From NCBI GenBank assembly GCA_910579745.1, contig CAJTVH010000019.1:1-47358 (forward strand): DNA of 47,358 bases, written 5' to 3'. Every line of letters begins with the position of its first letter. Within the stretch, counting starts at the first letter, position 1. The notes below the pieces were generated by a model. The model was not told the origin of the DNA. It did not search any database and saw only the letters and a program-made list of their open reading frames with translations. The position numbers and the translations under genes were made by a program. Below are positions 1 through 8,738 of the stretch, piece by piece. This stretch comes from an uncultured Clostridia bacterium. GTDB lineage: Bacteria > Bacillota > Clostridia > Lachnospirales > CAG-274.

Positions 1-704
1 CGTCGGCGGGGAGAATAAACGCCGTTATACCTTATTACGGATATGCCAGACAGGATAGGAAAACCAGGGCTAGAGACCCGATAAGCGCCAAACTTGTGGC
101 GGATATAATAACATCGGCGGGAGCGGACAGAATTTTGACAATGGATTTGCACTGCGCTCAAATACAAGGATTTTTTAATATTCCTGTTGATCATCTTTAT
201 GGAATGAATATTTTGGCGGAGTATTATCAGAATAAATTTGATAGTTTTGAGAATATGGTAACTGTCTCACCTGATTTGGGAAGTGTTACAAGGGCGAGAA
301 GTTTTGCGGGAAAACTTGATATACCTCTCGCTATTATTGATAAGAGAAGACCAAAGGAAAATGTTTCGGAGGTTATGAACGTAATTGGGGAAATTAGCGG
401 AAAAAGCGTTATACTTGTGGATGATATGATTGATACGGCGGGAACTATAGTAAACGCCGCCAAAGCGCTTAAGGAAAGGGGTGCTATCGAGGTATACGCT
501 TGCTGTACTCACCCTGTTTTATCGGGAAAAGCTATAGAGAGGATAGAAGACTCGGAGATAGCTGAACTCCTTGTACTTGATACGGTTGAGCTTCCTGAGT
601 ATAAAAAAATCTCAAAAATTAAACAGGTGAGCGTTTCAAGGCTTTTCGCCAAAGCCATTTATAGAATTCATAATGGTATGCCTGTTTCCACAATATTTGA
701 GTAA
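1..704 (+). CDS. prs: Ribose-phosphate pyrophosphokinase (PRPP synthetase), 5'-truncated by the window edge
   Basis: Makes PRPP from ribose 5-phosphate and ATP for purine, pyrimidine, histidine and NAD synthesis; cytosolic. The reading frame is open from base 3, before the first internal ATG at 96, and reads PYYGYARQDRK then ARDPISAKLVADI, which is typical of Prs. About 233 residues are present of a usual 315-320, so roughly the first 80 lie outside the window. The PRPP-binding loop VDDMIDTAGTI is intact, as is the C-terminal VSVSRLFAKAIYRIH. It is followed by repeat-derived DNA rather than a close downstream gene. The pyrE gene at 29.3-30.0 kb uses its product. Confidence 0.96.
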   Translation, partial: SAGRINAVIPYYGYARQDRKTRARDPISAKLVADIITSAGADRILTMDLHCAQIQGFFNIPVDHLYGMNILAEYYQNKFDSFENMVTVSPDLGSVTRARSFAGKLDIPLAIIDKRRPKENVSEVMNVIGEISGKSVILVDDMIDTAGTIVNAAKALKERGAIEVYACCTHPVLSGKAIERIEDSEIAELLVLDTVELPEYKKISKIKQVSVSRLFAKAIYRIHNGMPVSTIFE

Positions 705-739
705 AAGTTTTGAAAAACGGTGATACGCTATAGTTACTT

Positions 740-898
740 ACGCTATAATTAACAAACTTAAAAACAAATAAGTTTGTCTCGCTTTTTTCAAAAAGCGAGT
801 GGAACTTGAGGCAAATCCACAAGGTTTTTTTTAAAGTTAAAAAAACTCATGTATGAGACATAGTGTTACTGTTATTTTTCATCGAAGTTAGGTTATTT
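740..898 (+). repeat. Family G intergenic repeat, copy 1
   Basis: Fills the gap after prs. It contains two short hairpins (arms CTCGCTTTTT at 778-787 and AAAAAGCGAG at 790-799, plus an AAACTT/AAGTTT stem just before). From GAGGCAAATCCACAA to the CATCGAAGTTAGG end it aligns with 38590-38702. The prs transcript probably runs into it, but no T-run follows the stems. No ORF here looks coding. Confidence 0.6.
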
Positions 899-914
899 TG
901 GTTTTAAAACAGAT

Positions 915-955
915 AAAAAAAGTCCACCGCTTAAAAAGTGAAGGACTTTCTTTAT
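915..955 (-). terminator. Hairpin terminator downstream of the TPR gene (possibly bidirectional)
   Basis: Arms AAAGTCC (919-925) and GGACTTT (943-949), with partial pairing inside. On the minus strand the stem is followed by seven T residues, as expected for intrinsic termination of the gene at 1048-2538. On the plus strand TTTCTTT follows, so prs readthrough could also end here. A second perfect 13-bp hairpin (1000-1012 with 1032-1044) sits between this and the stop codon. Confidence 0.65.
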
Positions 956-1047
956 ATATTCAAAGTATTTTTTATGAAATAAAAATACGAAGAGTTTTTA
1001 ATTTGTTTAAGCGTATTGATAAAATTGATATGCTTAAACAAATTATT

Positions 1048-2538
1048 TTATTCTTCCGGTGTATTGTCGTCGGTATTGAAACCATATTTTTCGTTTTCGT
1101 TGTCATGTCCGAAAAAGAAATCATTTTCGTTAATTGAGCTGTCTTCTGAAAAATTATTGTTGTCTGCGTTTATTATGGAATTTTCCAAAAAATCGTTATC
1201 GAAAATGGAAATGTTCTCACTTTCGGCGAAGGATTTTATATCGTTTAGCATTTCGTCAAAGCTTAAACCCGGTTCGAGTGACTCAAATTCTTTGTATATA
1301 GCGTAAAGCTTAGGAGTGTTATTTGTCGTTACATAAATAGAAGCGAGGTCTAAAAGCAGGGAAACATAAAATTCTTTGTCTAAATCGCTGTCCGTATCGT
1401 TTATATTAACGAAGCCGTCAGGATTTTTAAAGTAATATGTGAGATTTTCCAAAATTTTCTCAGCTGCGGAAAAGTTTTTCTCTTTTATATATGTTTTAGC
1501 CAGCATAGATGAATCTCTCACATATTCATCGTTATTCTCGCCTAAAATACTTTTCTTAATTTCTATGCTTTCCTCATACATTTTTTTTGCCCGTTTAAAA
1601 TCATTTTTCTTGAAATATATGTCGCCTATGTTTTTTAAATTTGACGCATAATAGAGATGATTTTTGCCGACAATATTTTTGATGATGTTTAAGGATTTTA
1701 TCCGTAAGGTGAGAGCCTTGTTCTCATTTCCGAGACGCATATAAGAGTTGGCGAGTTTATTTAAAGCCTCTGCGTAATAAGGATGTTCCTCGCCTATATA
1801 AATTTTTATAAGTTCGACGGATTTTTCATAGCAGTTTTTGGATTCAGCGAAATTTTTATTTTTATCATATACTGAACCTAAGTAATAAAGGTTTTTTAAG
1901 TATTCCTCGGAACGTCCGCCTTTTATTTTTTTTATTATGTCTAAGGCCGCGAGAAAATAATCCGCCGCTTTCTCATAATTCTCGGTTTCCTCAAGGTCAT
2001 AACCTATAAGATTAAGATTATCAGCGTAGTCGAGGTCCTTTTTTTCTCTAAGTGAGAGTGATTTTTTATGATATATAACGGCGTTTTCAATATCATTTGT
2101 ATCAAAATAAGAGCTTCCTAAATTTAAAAGGCAATTTATATAATCCGGATGATTTTTCTCAAGAATATTTCTGCGGATTGAGTAAATTTCTTTAAAAATT
2201 TTTAAAGAAGTGTTATATTGTCCGGAATTGCTCAAATCTATAGCCATATTATTTAAAATATTTGTGTAATGAAGGTTTTTTCCTTGTAATTTCTCAAAAG
2301 TTTCGGCGGCTTTTTTTAACAGAGAGATGGAGTTTGAGAATTTACCGTCTTGGGAGTAAACACAAGCGAGATTATAAGCGTCGTCACAGAAATATAAAGT
2401 GTTGGCGCAATTATTGTATTCATACATTTTTAAAATTCTCTCACCGGTTAAAATAGCTTTTAAAATGTCATCATCCTCGTATGCCTCAAAAAAGCTTTTT
2501 CTTAATCGATTTATTTGATTTTTATGCAATTTAGTCAC
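1048..2538 (-). CDS. Tetratricopeptide-repeat protein, cytosolic
   Basis: A 496-residue protein made almost wholly of TPR helices of the kinesin-light-chain/NPHP3 type, seen as repeated units such as NILEKNHPDYINCLLNLGS, YIGEEHPYYAEALNKLANSY and VGKNHLYYASNLKNIGDIY at about 42-residue spacing between residues 60 and 370. The last ~60 residues are acidic and low in complexity, ending in DDNTPEE. No signal peptide or membrane segment is visible, so it is probably an intracellular protein-binding scaffold. The GTG start at 2538 is supported by GAAAGG five bases upstream. Partners cannot be inferred; it seems monocistronic. The TPR call is firm, the role unknown. Confidence 0.85.
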   Translation of the reverse strand: MTKLHKNQINRLRKSFFEAYEDDDILKAILTGERILKMYEYNNCANTLYFCDDAYNLACVYSQDGKFSNSISLLKKAAETFEKLQGKNLHYTNILNNMAIDLSNSGQYNTSLKIFKEIYSIRRNILEKNHPDYINCLLNLGSSYFDTNDIENAVIYHKKSLSLREKKDLDYADNLNLIGYDLEETENYEKAADYFLAALDIIKKIKGGRSEEYLKNLYYLGSVYDKNKNFAESKNCYEKSVELIKIYIGEEHPYYAEALNKLANSYMRLGNENKALTLRIKSLNIIKNIVGKNHLYYASNLKNIGDIYFKKNDFKRAKKMYEESIEIKKSILGENNDEYVRDSSMLAKTYIKEKNFSAAEKILENLTYYFKNPDGFVNINDTDSDLDKEFYVSLLLDLASIYVTTNNTPKLYAIYKEFESLEPGLSFDEMLNDIKSFAESENISIFDNDFLENSIINADNNNFSEDSSINENDFFFGHDNENEKYGFNTDDNTPEE

Positions 2539-2840
2539 CTTGACCTTTCTTTATAAAGCCGCTGTAATTATACGAGTTTTTTATATTTATTATAATATGA
2601 TTCAGAAAAAATCTGTAAAGAAAAAACTATTTTATTTGATATTTCTTTATACTTTCCGCGTTTAAAAAAAACGCCTTTAGCTAATAAGCGCCGCGAAGAT
2701 AAGCGGGTGATGTAATCCGACTTTTGAGAGGCAAAAACTTACGTGAATAAAATATTTTTTCTTTCTTTATCGAAATAGCTGTAAGATTATTATTTTTTGG
2801 AATTTGTTATTTAAGCTGTTTTAAGAATATAAAAGGTTTT
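2539..2840. other. Intergenic region with a family F repeat copy
   Basis: A 302-bp gap between two minus-strand genes. Bases 2747-2797 share the core AATAAAATATTTTTTTCTTT with 9550-9594 and 13183-13228. The region just above the TPR start has TATAAT-like minus-strand sequences near 2560 and 2595 that could serve as its promoter. No gene seen. Confidence 0.4.
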
Positions 2841-3455
2841 TCAGATATTCTCTAATAAATCAAAAGTCTCTTTTATTATGTCATAGGAATATCCTTTTCT
2901 TAAAAGGAAACCCTCTATACGACGTTTTTCCTTTATGTCATAGTCCCATACGCCGTATTTTCTCTCAACAAGCTCGGCGGCTTTTTTAGTTTCATTTAAA
3001 TCGTTCTCATTTATAACGTCTTCGATTATATTATCGCTTACTCCTCTTTGCTTTAACTCGTGCTTGATTCTCTCTTTCCCAAAACCTTTTAAATTAAACT
3101 TATCCCTTAAATATCCTCCGGCGTAAGCGTAATCGTCTATATATCCGTATTTCTCAAAAAGCTTTATTACTTTCTCAATAATATCCTCTGTGAAATCTTT
3201 TTCTCTCAGTTTATTTACAATTTCCTTTTTTGTGCGCTGTTTGAAATTTATATATTTTAAAGCCGTGTCTCTCGCTTTTGAGAAAACGACATTTTCCTTT
3301 ATGTAATTAAACTTCTCATAAGAAATCTCATCCGCGTCTAAAAGCTTATAATACAGAATATCAACCTCGTCAAGCCCGAAAGCGAAATTTCCGTCGATAA
3401 AAACGGAATATCTTTTTTTATTATGTTTTTGCTGTCTAATATCGGTTATTTTCAA
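2841..3455 (-). CDS. recX: Regulatory protein RecX
   Basis: RecX binds RecA filaments and limits RecA recombinase and coprotease activity in the cytosol. The 204-residue protein has the family's three-helix tandem repeats: ARDTALKYINFKQRTKKEI, then YIDDYAYAGGYLRDKF with GFGKERIKHELKQRGV, then IEGFLLRKGYSYDIIK. Length is normal. The TTG start at 3455 is chosen because AAGGTG sits seven bases upstream. It has its own promoter at 3519-3547. It is not next to recA, which lies about 20 kb away, so the two are regulated separately. Confidence 0.93.
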   Translation of the reverse strand: MKITDIRQQKHNKKRYSVFIDGNFAFGLDEVDILYYKLLDADEISYEKFNYIKENVVFSKARDTALKYINFKQRTKKEIVNKLREKDFTEDIIEKVIKLFEKYGYIDDYAYAGGYLRDKFNLKGFGKERIKHELKQRGVSDNIIEDVINENDLNETKKAAELVERKYGVWDYDIKEKRRIEGFLLRKGYSYDIIKETFDLLENI

Positions 3456-3518
3456 GTTATCACCTTAATTTTGATATTGTTTATAAAATAAATACAACTT
3501 TATATTTCCTATATTAAT

Positions 3519-3547
3519 AGTATATCAGAAAAAAAAAGATATTTCAA
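3519..3547 (-). promoter_or_regulatory. Sigma-A-type promoter for recX
   Basis: On the minus strand: -35 TTGAAA (3542-3547), 17-bp spacer, -10 TATACT (3519-3524). It lies 64 bases before the recX start and faces away from the promoter at 3565. Confidence 0.6.
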
Positions 3548-3564
3548 TTTTTTAATAAAAAAAG

Positions 3565-3593
3565 TTGCTATTAATTAAAGTTAATGATATACT
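3565..3593 (+). promoter_or_regulatory. Sigma-A-type promoter for the gene at 3809
   Basis: -35 TTGCTA (3565-3570), exactly 17 bases, -10 TATACT (3588-3593). Back to back with the recX promoter. Transcription from here would give a leader of about 210 nt. Confidence 0.6.
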
Positions 3594-3599
3594 TAAAAT

Positions 3600-3808
3600 A
3601 ATAACTTTTTAATATTTTAGGGGAAATTGTCTAAAAAGTTGTTTTGTTGCGGATTGTCTTAAAATGAAAGTACTTTTTAAATGTTAAAAGTTTGTAATGT
3701 TTTGAGATAAGACCATAGATAACTTTTCGGTGAAATGGCAGAGGTTTTTGGGTGTTTTGAAAAATTACGCCGTCAGGATAAAGTATTTTAAGTAAAGGGT
3801 GTTTTGCT
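3600..3808 (+). other. Long untranslated leader of the gene at 3809
   Basis: About 210 nt between promoter and start codon. It carries AAAGTACTTT at 3666-3675 and a G-rich stretch at 3711-3760. It could be a structured regulatory leader, but I could not match it to a known riboswitch class and see no clear terminator before the start codon. Confidence 0.3.
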
Positions 3809-5341
3809 GTGAGATTAAAAAAATATGGATTGAGAATAAAAGATTTATTTTTCGCTGTTGTGGTTTCTTTAATGTTTTTTATGAGCTCAAATTTCGTTTT
3901 TGGTGATGAGATTGAGATAAACGAGCCTTTGGGTCTGTATAAAAACGTGTATGAGGCCAGTTATGAGAAGATAGCGAACAAAGAAAGCGCCGGAAACACG
4001 GAGGTTTCAAAAGAGGCTCCTTTTGAGGAGAACACGAAAACGGAAAACAATGACTTTGTGTTAAATCAAAAAAATTTTTACTTTGACAACGGCGATTTCT
4101 TTTGGTTTAGAAGATACGCTTTTAAAGAAACGGTGAAAGATAAAAAAATTACATCCGCCGTGACTTTTCCGGGAAACAGCGTCGAGATAAGGTATGTGGA
4201 CCCTGTTACTAAACAATGGGTTCTTACAGGGGATATAAATAAATTAAAAGATGTGAGAACGACTCTTTTTATTAATACAGAACAGGTAAGCGCCATTATA
4301 AGCGTTCCCGCTGTTTATAAAAATTTATTTACAAACAATACTCTTGAAATTCTTCCGGAAGACGAGACTCCTCTTAAAATAACTTATAGTGACGGAATGT
4401 ACACAGTTTCTTTCGATTTTCCGCAGGATACCTCTAAAATAGGTGAGATTTGGTGCTTACAGTCTAAAAATAAGCTTATAGACTGGTCTAATCAAAAGAA
4501 TTATAACTATTTTAAAGTTCACGACCTATCTGTTGAGAGAAGATGGTCTTGGGACGGATATTATTTTAAAACCCCGTCTAATTATATACCGTCGGGAGAA
4601 AATGTTTTATACAGACATCCGGCTAATTATACGGGAAGTTCTTTCGCCAGGTATGGGGAAGGTCTTGCCGCTTTTGATTTAGGTTTTATTATGACGAATA
4701 TTTGTCTTAATAATCAGAATGAGGAAGGATTTTGGGAGACAGGGCCCGCTTCCCAATGGCTTAAAGCGGATTTTCAAATAGGCGAGGGTTTTTATGACAC
4801 GAGATTTTCAACGGATTTCGCTCTTAATTTAGTATCAGCTTATAAGAGATATGGATTTACTCCTTTTATTGAGGGAGCTGTTAAATATGGGGAGTATTTT
4901 TTAAGGCACGCCGAGAAAAATCATTATGAGGTTGGCGATGGCTGGCTTGTTGAGGACTATGCCCCGAATGGAAAGGCGGAAGCTTATAAACGCACTCACG
5001 TTTCCCTTAATCATCAGGTTAATGAGATTAGTTTCTTATTCTATTTATATAACGAGACAAAAGATGTGAGATTTTATGAAGCCGCTAAAATAATGCTCAG
5101 AGGTATAGAAAACACAAAAGAGAAATGGGTTCTTCCTGACGGGAATTTAGCTTACGCTCTTATGTATAATGGAACAAACAACGTTATGACGGATTATCCT
5201 TATTTGACTTACAATGATTTATTTGAGCTTAAAACCATTTTAAGTTCTTATGGGGAAAGCAACATTACCGTGAATTACCTTATGGAAAGAAAAAAAGAGT
5301 ATATGGATAAGGCGGGTATAACAGAATACAGAAAAGAATAA
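3809..5341 (+). CDS. Secreted protein, putative carbohydrate-active (alpha-toroid-like C-terminal half)
   Basis: 510 residues with a GTG start and AAAGGGTG eight bases upstream. Residues ~10-32 form a hydrophobic signal or anchor segment (LFFAVVVSLMFFMSSNFVFG). An acidic, low-complexity spacer follows (~35-75), then a beta-rich part (~80-240), then a helical C-terminal half (~270-490). That half has motifs resembling D-glucuronyl C5-epimerase-like and other (alpha/alpha)6 proteins: RYGEGLAAFDLGF, EEGFWETGPASQW, FYDTRFSTDFALNLVSAY and HVSLNHQVNEISFLFYLY. This suggests a role on surface or extracellular polysaccharide, but family and reaction are inferred weakly. It is monocistronic, with its own promoter and a 3' hairpin. 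Confidence 0.6.
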   Translation: MRLKKYGLRIKDLFFAVVVSLMFFMSSNFVFGDEIEINEPLGLYKNVYEASYEKIANKESAGNTEVSKEAPFEENTKTENNDFVLNQKNFYFDNGDFFWFRRYAFKETVKDKKITSAVTFPGNSVEIRYVDPVTKQWVLTGDINKLKDVRTTLFINTEQVSAIISVPAVYKNLFTNNTLEILPEDETPLKITYSDGMYTVSFDFPQDTSKIGEIWCLQSKNKLIDWSNQKNYNYFKVHDLSVERRWSWDGYYFKTPSNYIPSGENVLYRHPANYTGSSFARYGEGLAAFDLGFIMTNICLNNQNEEGFWETGPASQWLKADFQIGEGFYDTRFSTDFALNLVSAYKRYGFTPFIEGAVKYGEYFLRHAEKNHYEVGDGWLVEDYAPNGKAEAYKRTHVSLNHQVNEISFLFYLYNETKDVRFYEAAKIMLRGIENTKEKWVLPDGNLAYALMYNGTNNVMTDYPYLTYNDLFELKTILSSYGESNITVNYLMERKKEYMDKAGITEYRKE

Positions 5342-5352
5342 CAAAGTATAGT

Positions 5353-5387
5353 ACGATACCTTTTGGCGGTTTGTCAAAAGGTATCGT
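5353..5387 (+). terminator. Perfect 13-bp hairpin after the secreted-protein gene
   Basis: Arms ACGATACCTTTTG (5353-5365) and CAAAAGGTATCGT (5375-5387) with a nine-base loop. Only a weak T-rich stretch follows, so termination may be partial and purE could receive readthrough. Confidence 0.55.
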
Positions 5388-5420
5388 TATGCTTAATAAA
5401 TTTTAAAAGGAGGTTTTAAA

Positions 5421-5945
5421 ATGAGTGACAAACCTATTGTTGGAATTATTATGGGCAGTGACTCTGATTTACCTGTTATGGGGGAGGCGGCTAAAGTTAT
5501 GGAGGAATTTGATATTCCTTTTGAGATTACGATAGTTTCCGCTCATAGAACGCCTGAAAGAATGTTTAAGTACGCTGAGAGCGCTAAATCCAGAGGCCTT
5601 AAAGTTATTATCGCCGGAGCCGGAGGCGCGGCGCATCTTCCGGGAATGACAGCGGCTATTACTTCTGTGCCTGTAATCGGTGTGCCTGTTAAAACGAAAA
5701 CTTTAAACGGCGTTGATTCTCTTTACTCAATAGTACAGATGCCGGGGGGGATACCTGTTGCCACCGTCGCCATAAACGGAGCGAAAAACGCGGGACTCCT
5801 CGCTGTTCAGATTATTGGGAGTTTTGATGAAAATATACATAAAAAAGTTGTCGAATATAAGGAAAATTTAAAAAAATCAGTTGAGGAAAAGGCAAATAAT
5901 CTTGAAAATGTACATTTTTTAGAGTATTTTGAAAAAAAATTTTAA
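5421..5945 (+). CDS. purE: N5-carboxyaminoimidazole ribonucleotide mutase PurE
   Basis: Converts N5-CAIR to 4-carboxy-AIR in purine synthesis. The 174-residue class I enzyme shows GSDSDLPVM (12-20), SAHRTPE (40-46) and GAGGAAHLPG with the active-site His72, then PGGIPVATVAINGAKNAGLLA. AGGAGG lies eight bases before the ATG. No purK, purC or other pur gene is adjacent, so purE stands alone here. The C-terminal tail after residue ~155 is lysine-rich and somewhat longer than usual. Confidence 0.96.
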   Translation: MSDKPIVGIIMGSDSDLPVMGEAAKVMEEFDIPFEITIVSAHRTPERMFKYAESAKSRGLKVIIAGAGGAAHLPGMTAAITSVPVIGVPVKTKTLNGVDSLYSIVQMPGGIPVATVAINGAKNAGLLAVQIIGSFDENIHKKVVEYKENLKKSVEEKANNLENVHFLEYFEKKF

Positions 5946-5952
5946 AAAAAGC

Positions 5953-5981
5953 TTGATATTTTTAAATAACCATTATATAAT
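5953..5981 (+). promoter_or_regulatory. Sigma-A-type promoter for the XRE regulator at 6048
   Basis: -35 TTGATA (5953-5958), 17-bp spacer, -10 TATAAT (5976-5981), about 60 bases before the start codon. Confidence 0.65.
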
Positions 5982-6047
5982 ATAATTGTAAAACAATATG
6001 TTTTTTGTAAACAGACGCTACAATAAAAATATGACTTGGGGGATAAT

Positions 6048-6458
6048 ATGGACTATAACAAACTTATAGGTTCAAATATAAGATTTGAACGTCAGAAAAG
6101 AGATTTGACTATTGAGGAACTTTCAGAAATTCTTAACATCGCGCCGGGTTTTTTGGGTCTTATTGAAAGAGGTCAAAGAGGCACAAGTATTAAAAATTTA
6201 TGTAAAATAGCCGAATTTTTTAGTATTTCCTTAGACCAGCTTATAACTCGTCCGGCGGGGACGGTTGTTAAATCGGAAGACGAGCTTATGGCTGAAAAAA
6301 TTGAGAACATAGAACTTAGAGATAAATACACGACAGCGGTGAGCCTTATTCATGGACTTAGCACTGTAGAGCTTGACTTTGTGATAACATCGATTAAAAG
6401 TATGAGAAGACTTATGAAAAAGGCGGAGTATGTTGATTTTGAAGCCGGTGAGCAATAG
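6048..6458 (+). CDS. XRE-family transcriptional regulator with C-terminal extension
   Basis: About 136 residues. The N-terminal helix-turn-helix covers roughly residues 5-60, with LIGSNIRFERQKRDLTIEEL, then APGFLGLIERGQRGTSIKNL as recognition helix and following loop, then IAEFFSISLDQLI. The C-terminal ~70 residues are helical and probably mediate dimerisation. ATG 6048 is preferred over the TTG at 6036 because GGGGG lies five bases before it. It is monocistronic with its own promoter. Targets unknown; it could autoregulate or act with the second XRE gene at 6904. Confidence 0.85.
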   Translation: MDYNKLIGSNIRFERQKRDLTIEELSEILNIAPGFLGLIERGQRGTSIKNLCKIAEFFSISLDQLITRPAGTVVKSEDELMAEKIENIELRDKYTTAVSLIHGLSTVELDFVITSIKSMRRLMKKAEYVDFEAGEQ

Positions 6459-6903
6459 TTGTTTCGATTTTTAAAAATTTACTGTATTAATAAATTAAAA
6501 TTTATTAAATTTACTGAAAGCAAAGAAAAGATTTTGAAACCTTATATTTCTTAATCTTTTTTTTGTGCTTATTTTAATCAACTTAAATAATGTGAGTTTG
6601 ATAAGAATTATTATATATATTAATTCGTAAAATTTTCAGTATAAACCAATAAAATAATTTCTTTAATATATCATCTTTTTAGAATTTTTCTGTTAATTTT
6701 TTTTAATTCGATAATGGAAGTTTAATTATAAAAAACGTTTATTAAATCCGCTGCTTTATTGAATTATGATATATTGCATTAATCATAATTACCTTTATTA
6801 CAATAATTATACATCAAATGGGCGCTAAAGTCAACAGATAGAGTATATTTTTTACCGATTGAATACACTATACATAATATAATCACCGCAAGGAGGTTTT
6901 GGT
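6459..6903. other. AT-rich intergenic region between the two XRE genes
   Basis: 445 bp without a credible gene. It contains repeat D copy 1 at 6622-6668 and, before the second regulator, a TATAAT at 6878-6883 without a well-spaced -35. Confidence 0.4.
6622..6668 (+). repeat. Repeat D, copy 1
   Basis: A 47-bp stretch beginning ATTCGTAAAATTTTCAG and ending AATTTCTTTAATAT. It matches 38812-38858 at about 42 of 47 positions. Non-coding at both places. Confidence 0.6.
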
Positions 6904-7206
6904 ATGGTTGACTTTGGAAATACATTAAAAATATTACGTCTTAGGGAAAATTTAACTCAGTCTCAGCTGGCCAAAAAGCTCGGACTCTCAAAATCTGTTG
7001 TAAGCGCTTATGAAAACGGTGTTCGTATGCCATCTTATTACGTGCTTATTCGTATCTCAAAAGTTTTTAACGTAAGCACAGATTACTTATTGGGATTGGA
7101 GCCGAAAAACAGAATAGATTTATCAGGTCTATCGCAGGAGGAGACGGACGCTGTTTTAAATTTAATTAGGGTTATGAAAAGAAAATTTATGAGAAACAAT
7201 TATTAA
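6904..7206 (+). CDS. Small XRE-family transcriptional regulator
   Basis: 100 residues, little more than the DNA-binding domain. The helix-turn-helix is residues ~5-62: LRENLTQSQLAKKLGLSKS as helices 2-3, VVSAYENGVRMPSYYVLIRI, then the typical FNVSTDYLLGL end. A short helical tail follows. AAGGAGG lies just upstream of the ATG. It resembles SinR/Cro-like repressors. Monocistronic; target unknown. The family B/A repeat composite begins about 130 bp downstream. Confidence 0.88.
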   Translation: MVDFGNTLKILRLRENLTQSQLAKKLGLSKSVVSAYENGVRMPSYYVLIRISKVFNVSTDYLLGLEPKNRIDLSGLSQEETDAVLNLIRVMKRKFMRNNY

Positions 7207-7336
7207 ACATATAGGAAACAAAAAATTATTTTACTCAAAATTTCTTAAAAATCGGGCACTGACAGCGACGTTTAGCTCCTATAAAATATTTTTTTGTTTT
7301 TATATAGACTGATTTTTTAATGAGAGAATTAGTATT

Positions 7337-7592
7337 AGAGCGTATCTAAAAAATAAAATATACACAAGAAATTATAGGAAACACCGCACAAAGGAAAATA
7401 AAAATAATTTTTCAAATTTAAAATTTCCGTTATCGTGTCATTTTTCAAGAAAAATAACACTAACACTCCAATTTTTTTAAAAAATTATTTTTATTTTTGA
7501 ATTGCGCGGTATTTCCTATAACAAATGAGACGAAATTGAGTTAATTTTATTTATTCTGTTATAATTTTTTGGATATTTTATTTTTCAGAGAG
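7337..7592. repeat. Family B hairpin element, copy interrupted by a family A element
   Basis: The left end AGAGCGTATCTAAAAAATA and right end near TTTTTCAGAGAG match the two ends of the uninterrupted copy at 9739-9900. The family A element at 7373-7520 sits between them, so A appears to have inserted into an older B copy. Fills most of the gap between the XRE gene and gpr. Confidence 0.6.
7373..7520 (+). mobile_element. Family A MITE-like element, copy 1
   Basis: Terminal inverted repeats GGAAACACCGC (from 7377) and GCGGTATTTCC (to 7516), flanked by TATA on both sides. Imperfectly palindromic inside, no ORF. Nearly identical to 31242-31389, and to 38876-39013 in opposite orientation. TA flanks and lack of coding capacity resemble MITEs moved by IS630/Tc1-type transposases (inference). 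Confidence 0.7.
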
Positions 7593-7660
7593 TAGGAATA
7601 AGCTTAAAAAAATAAGATTTTATATACTTTTAAAAGTAGGCAAGAATTTTCAGATACACA

Positions 7661-8710
7661 TTAGTTAAAATATCTGTTTATGTCCTCTTTGCTTATGGCG
7701 GGGTGAAGGGCTATATTTATGCCGTTTGAGATAATATTGGCGAGTCTTTTGACGACGGCGTCAACTTCTTTCGGCGTTACAAACATATTTCCGTCACAGG
7801 GAGTGAGTATCTCATATATCAGATTATATTTTTCCTCTTTATCGAGAGTTTGCAGCATTTTATAAAACTCTCCGCCTTTTTTAGCTTTTAAGCTCATCTC
7901 GTTTAATACCTTATCCATTGTGTCGTTTATTAATGTGGCAGCGTCGACAACCGTAGGCACGCCTATGGCTATTACGGGGATTCCGAGTGTTTCTTTATTT
8001 AGCGCCATTCGTCTGTTTCCGACTCCTGAGCCGGGGCTTATTCCCGTGTCGGACATTTGTATGGTTGAATTTATTCTTTCTGTTTTTCTCGCCGCTAAAG
8101 CGTCTACGGCGATTATCAAATCAGGGTGAATACTTTCGCATATACCTTTTATTATCTCACCTGTTTCTATGCCTGTAATTCCCATAACGCCAGGTGATAT
8201 GGCGCTTACACCTCTTACCGCGTCGTCAATCTCCTCGGGCAGGCTGTCTGTTATATGCCTTGTCACAAGTATTTTTGATATTACGAGAGGGCCCAGCGCG
8301 TCGGGCGTCACATATCTGTTTCCCAGTCCCACGACAAGTATAAGTGACATTTTTTTGAGTTTAGCCAAATCGGCTATATTCTCGCTTAAAACTTTTATTA
8401 TTTCCTCGTGTGTGAAAGTGTCGTTTTCTTTCATCGACGGGGATTCTATTGTTATATAGTTTCCTATAGGTTTTCCTGTGCTTTTCTCACCGTTTTTATT
8501 TGTTATTCTAACCTTTGTGAGTTTTATGTTTTCATTTATATTTTCCTCGCTTATCTCTATTCCGTCAAGATCCTGGTTTTCGGTATTTTCTTCCTGGTTT
8601 TCTTTATTTTTAGCCTCGCTCTCAGAAATAATAAGTTCTGTCGCCTCTATGGCGAGGTCAGTTCTTACGGAAAAGTTTATGTTTTCAGAATCGTTGTTTT
8701 TTTTCTCCAT
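7661..8710 (-). CDS. gpr: Germination protease GPR (spore endopeptidase)
   Basis: GPR degrades small acid-soluble spore proteins during germination; it is made in the forespore as a zymogen that cleaves itself. The 349-residue protein has the N-terminal processing region FSVRTDLAIEA (13-23), the core GLGNRYVTPDALGP, SAISPGVMGITGIET, VDALAARKTERINSTIQ and GISPGSGVGNRR, and ends in ALHPAISKEDINRYFN. An acidic low-complexity insert sits at about residues 30-57. The ATG is preceded by AAGGAG. Placement divergent from rpsT agrees with the common rpsT-gpr linkage in Firmicutes. A sigma-F/G-like promoter lies at 8739-8769. Confidence 0.96.
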   Translation of the reverse strand: MEKKNNDSENINFSVRTDLAIEATELIISESEAKNKENQEENTENQDLDGIEISEENINENIKLTKVRITNKNGEKSTGKPIGNYITIESPSMKENDTFTHEEIIKVLSENIADLAKLKKMSLILVVGLGNRYVTPDALGPLVISKILVTRHITDSLPEEIDDAVRGVSAISPGVMGITGIETGEIIKGICESIHPDLIIAVDALAARKTERINSTIQMSDTGISPGSGVGNRRMALNKETLGIPVIAIGVPTVVDAATLINDTMDKVLNEMSLKAKKGGEFYKMLQTLDKEEKYNLIYEILTPCDGNMFVTPKEVDAVVKRLANIISNGINIALHPAISKEDINRYFN

Positions 8711-8738
8711 GTTTTACGCTCCTTTTTAGTTTTATTTT

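Noticed and set aside
898..1306. Two overlapping plus-strand frames beside the TPR gene
   Set aside because: One covers a terminator hairpin and the other is the antisense shadow of the TPR gene's 3' end.
3600..3808. Known riboswitch in the leader of the 3809 gene
   Set aside because: Compared by memory with c-di-GMP, c-di-AMP, glycine and preQ1 patterns; none of their conserved cores was found in order.
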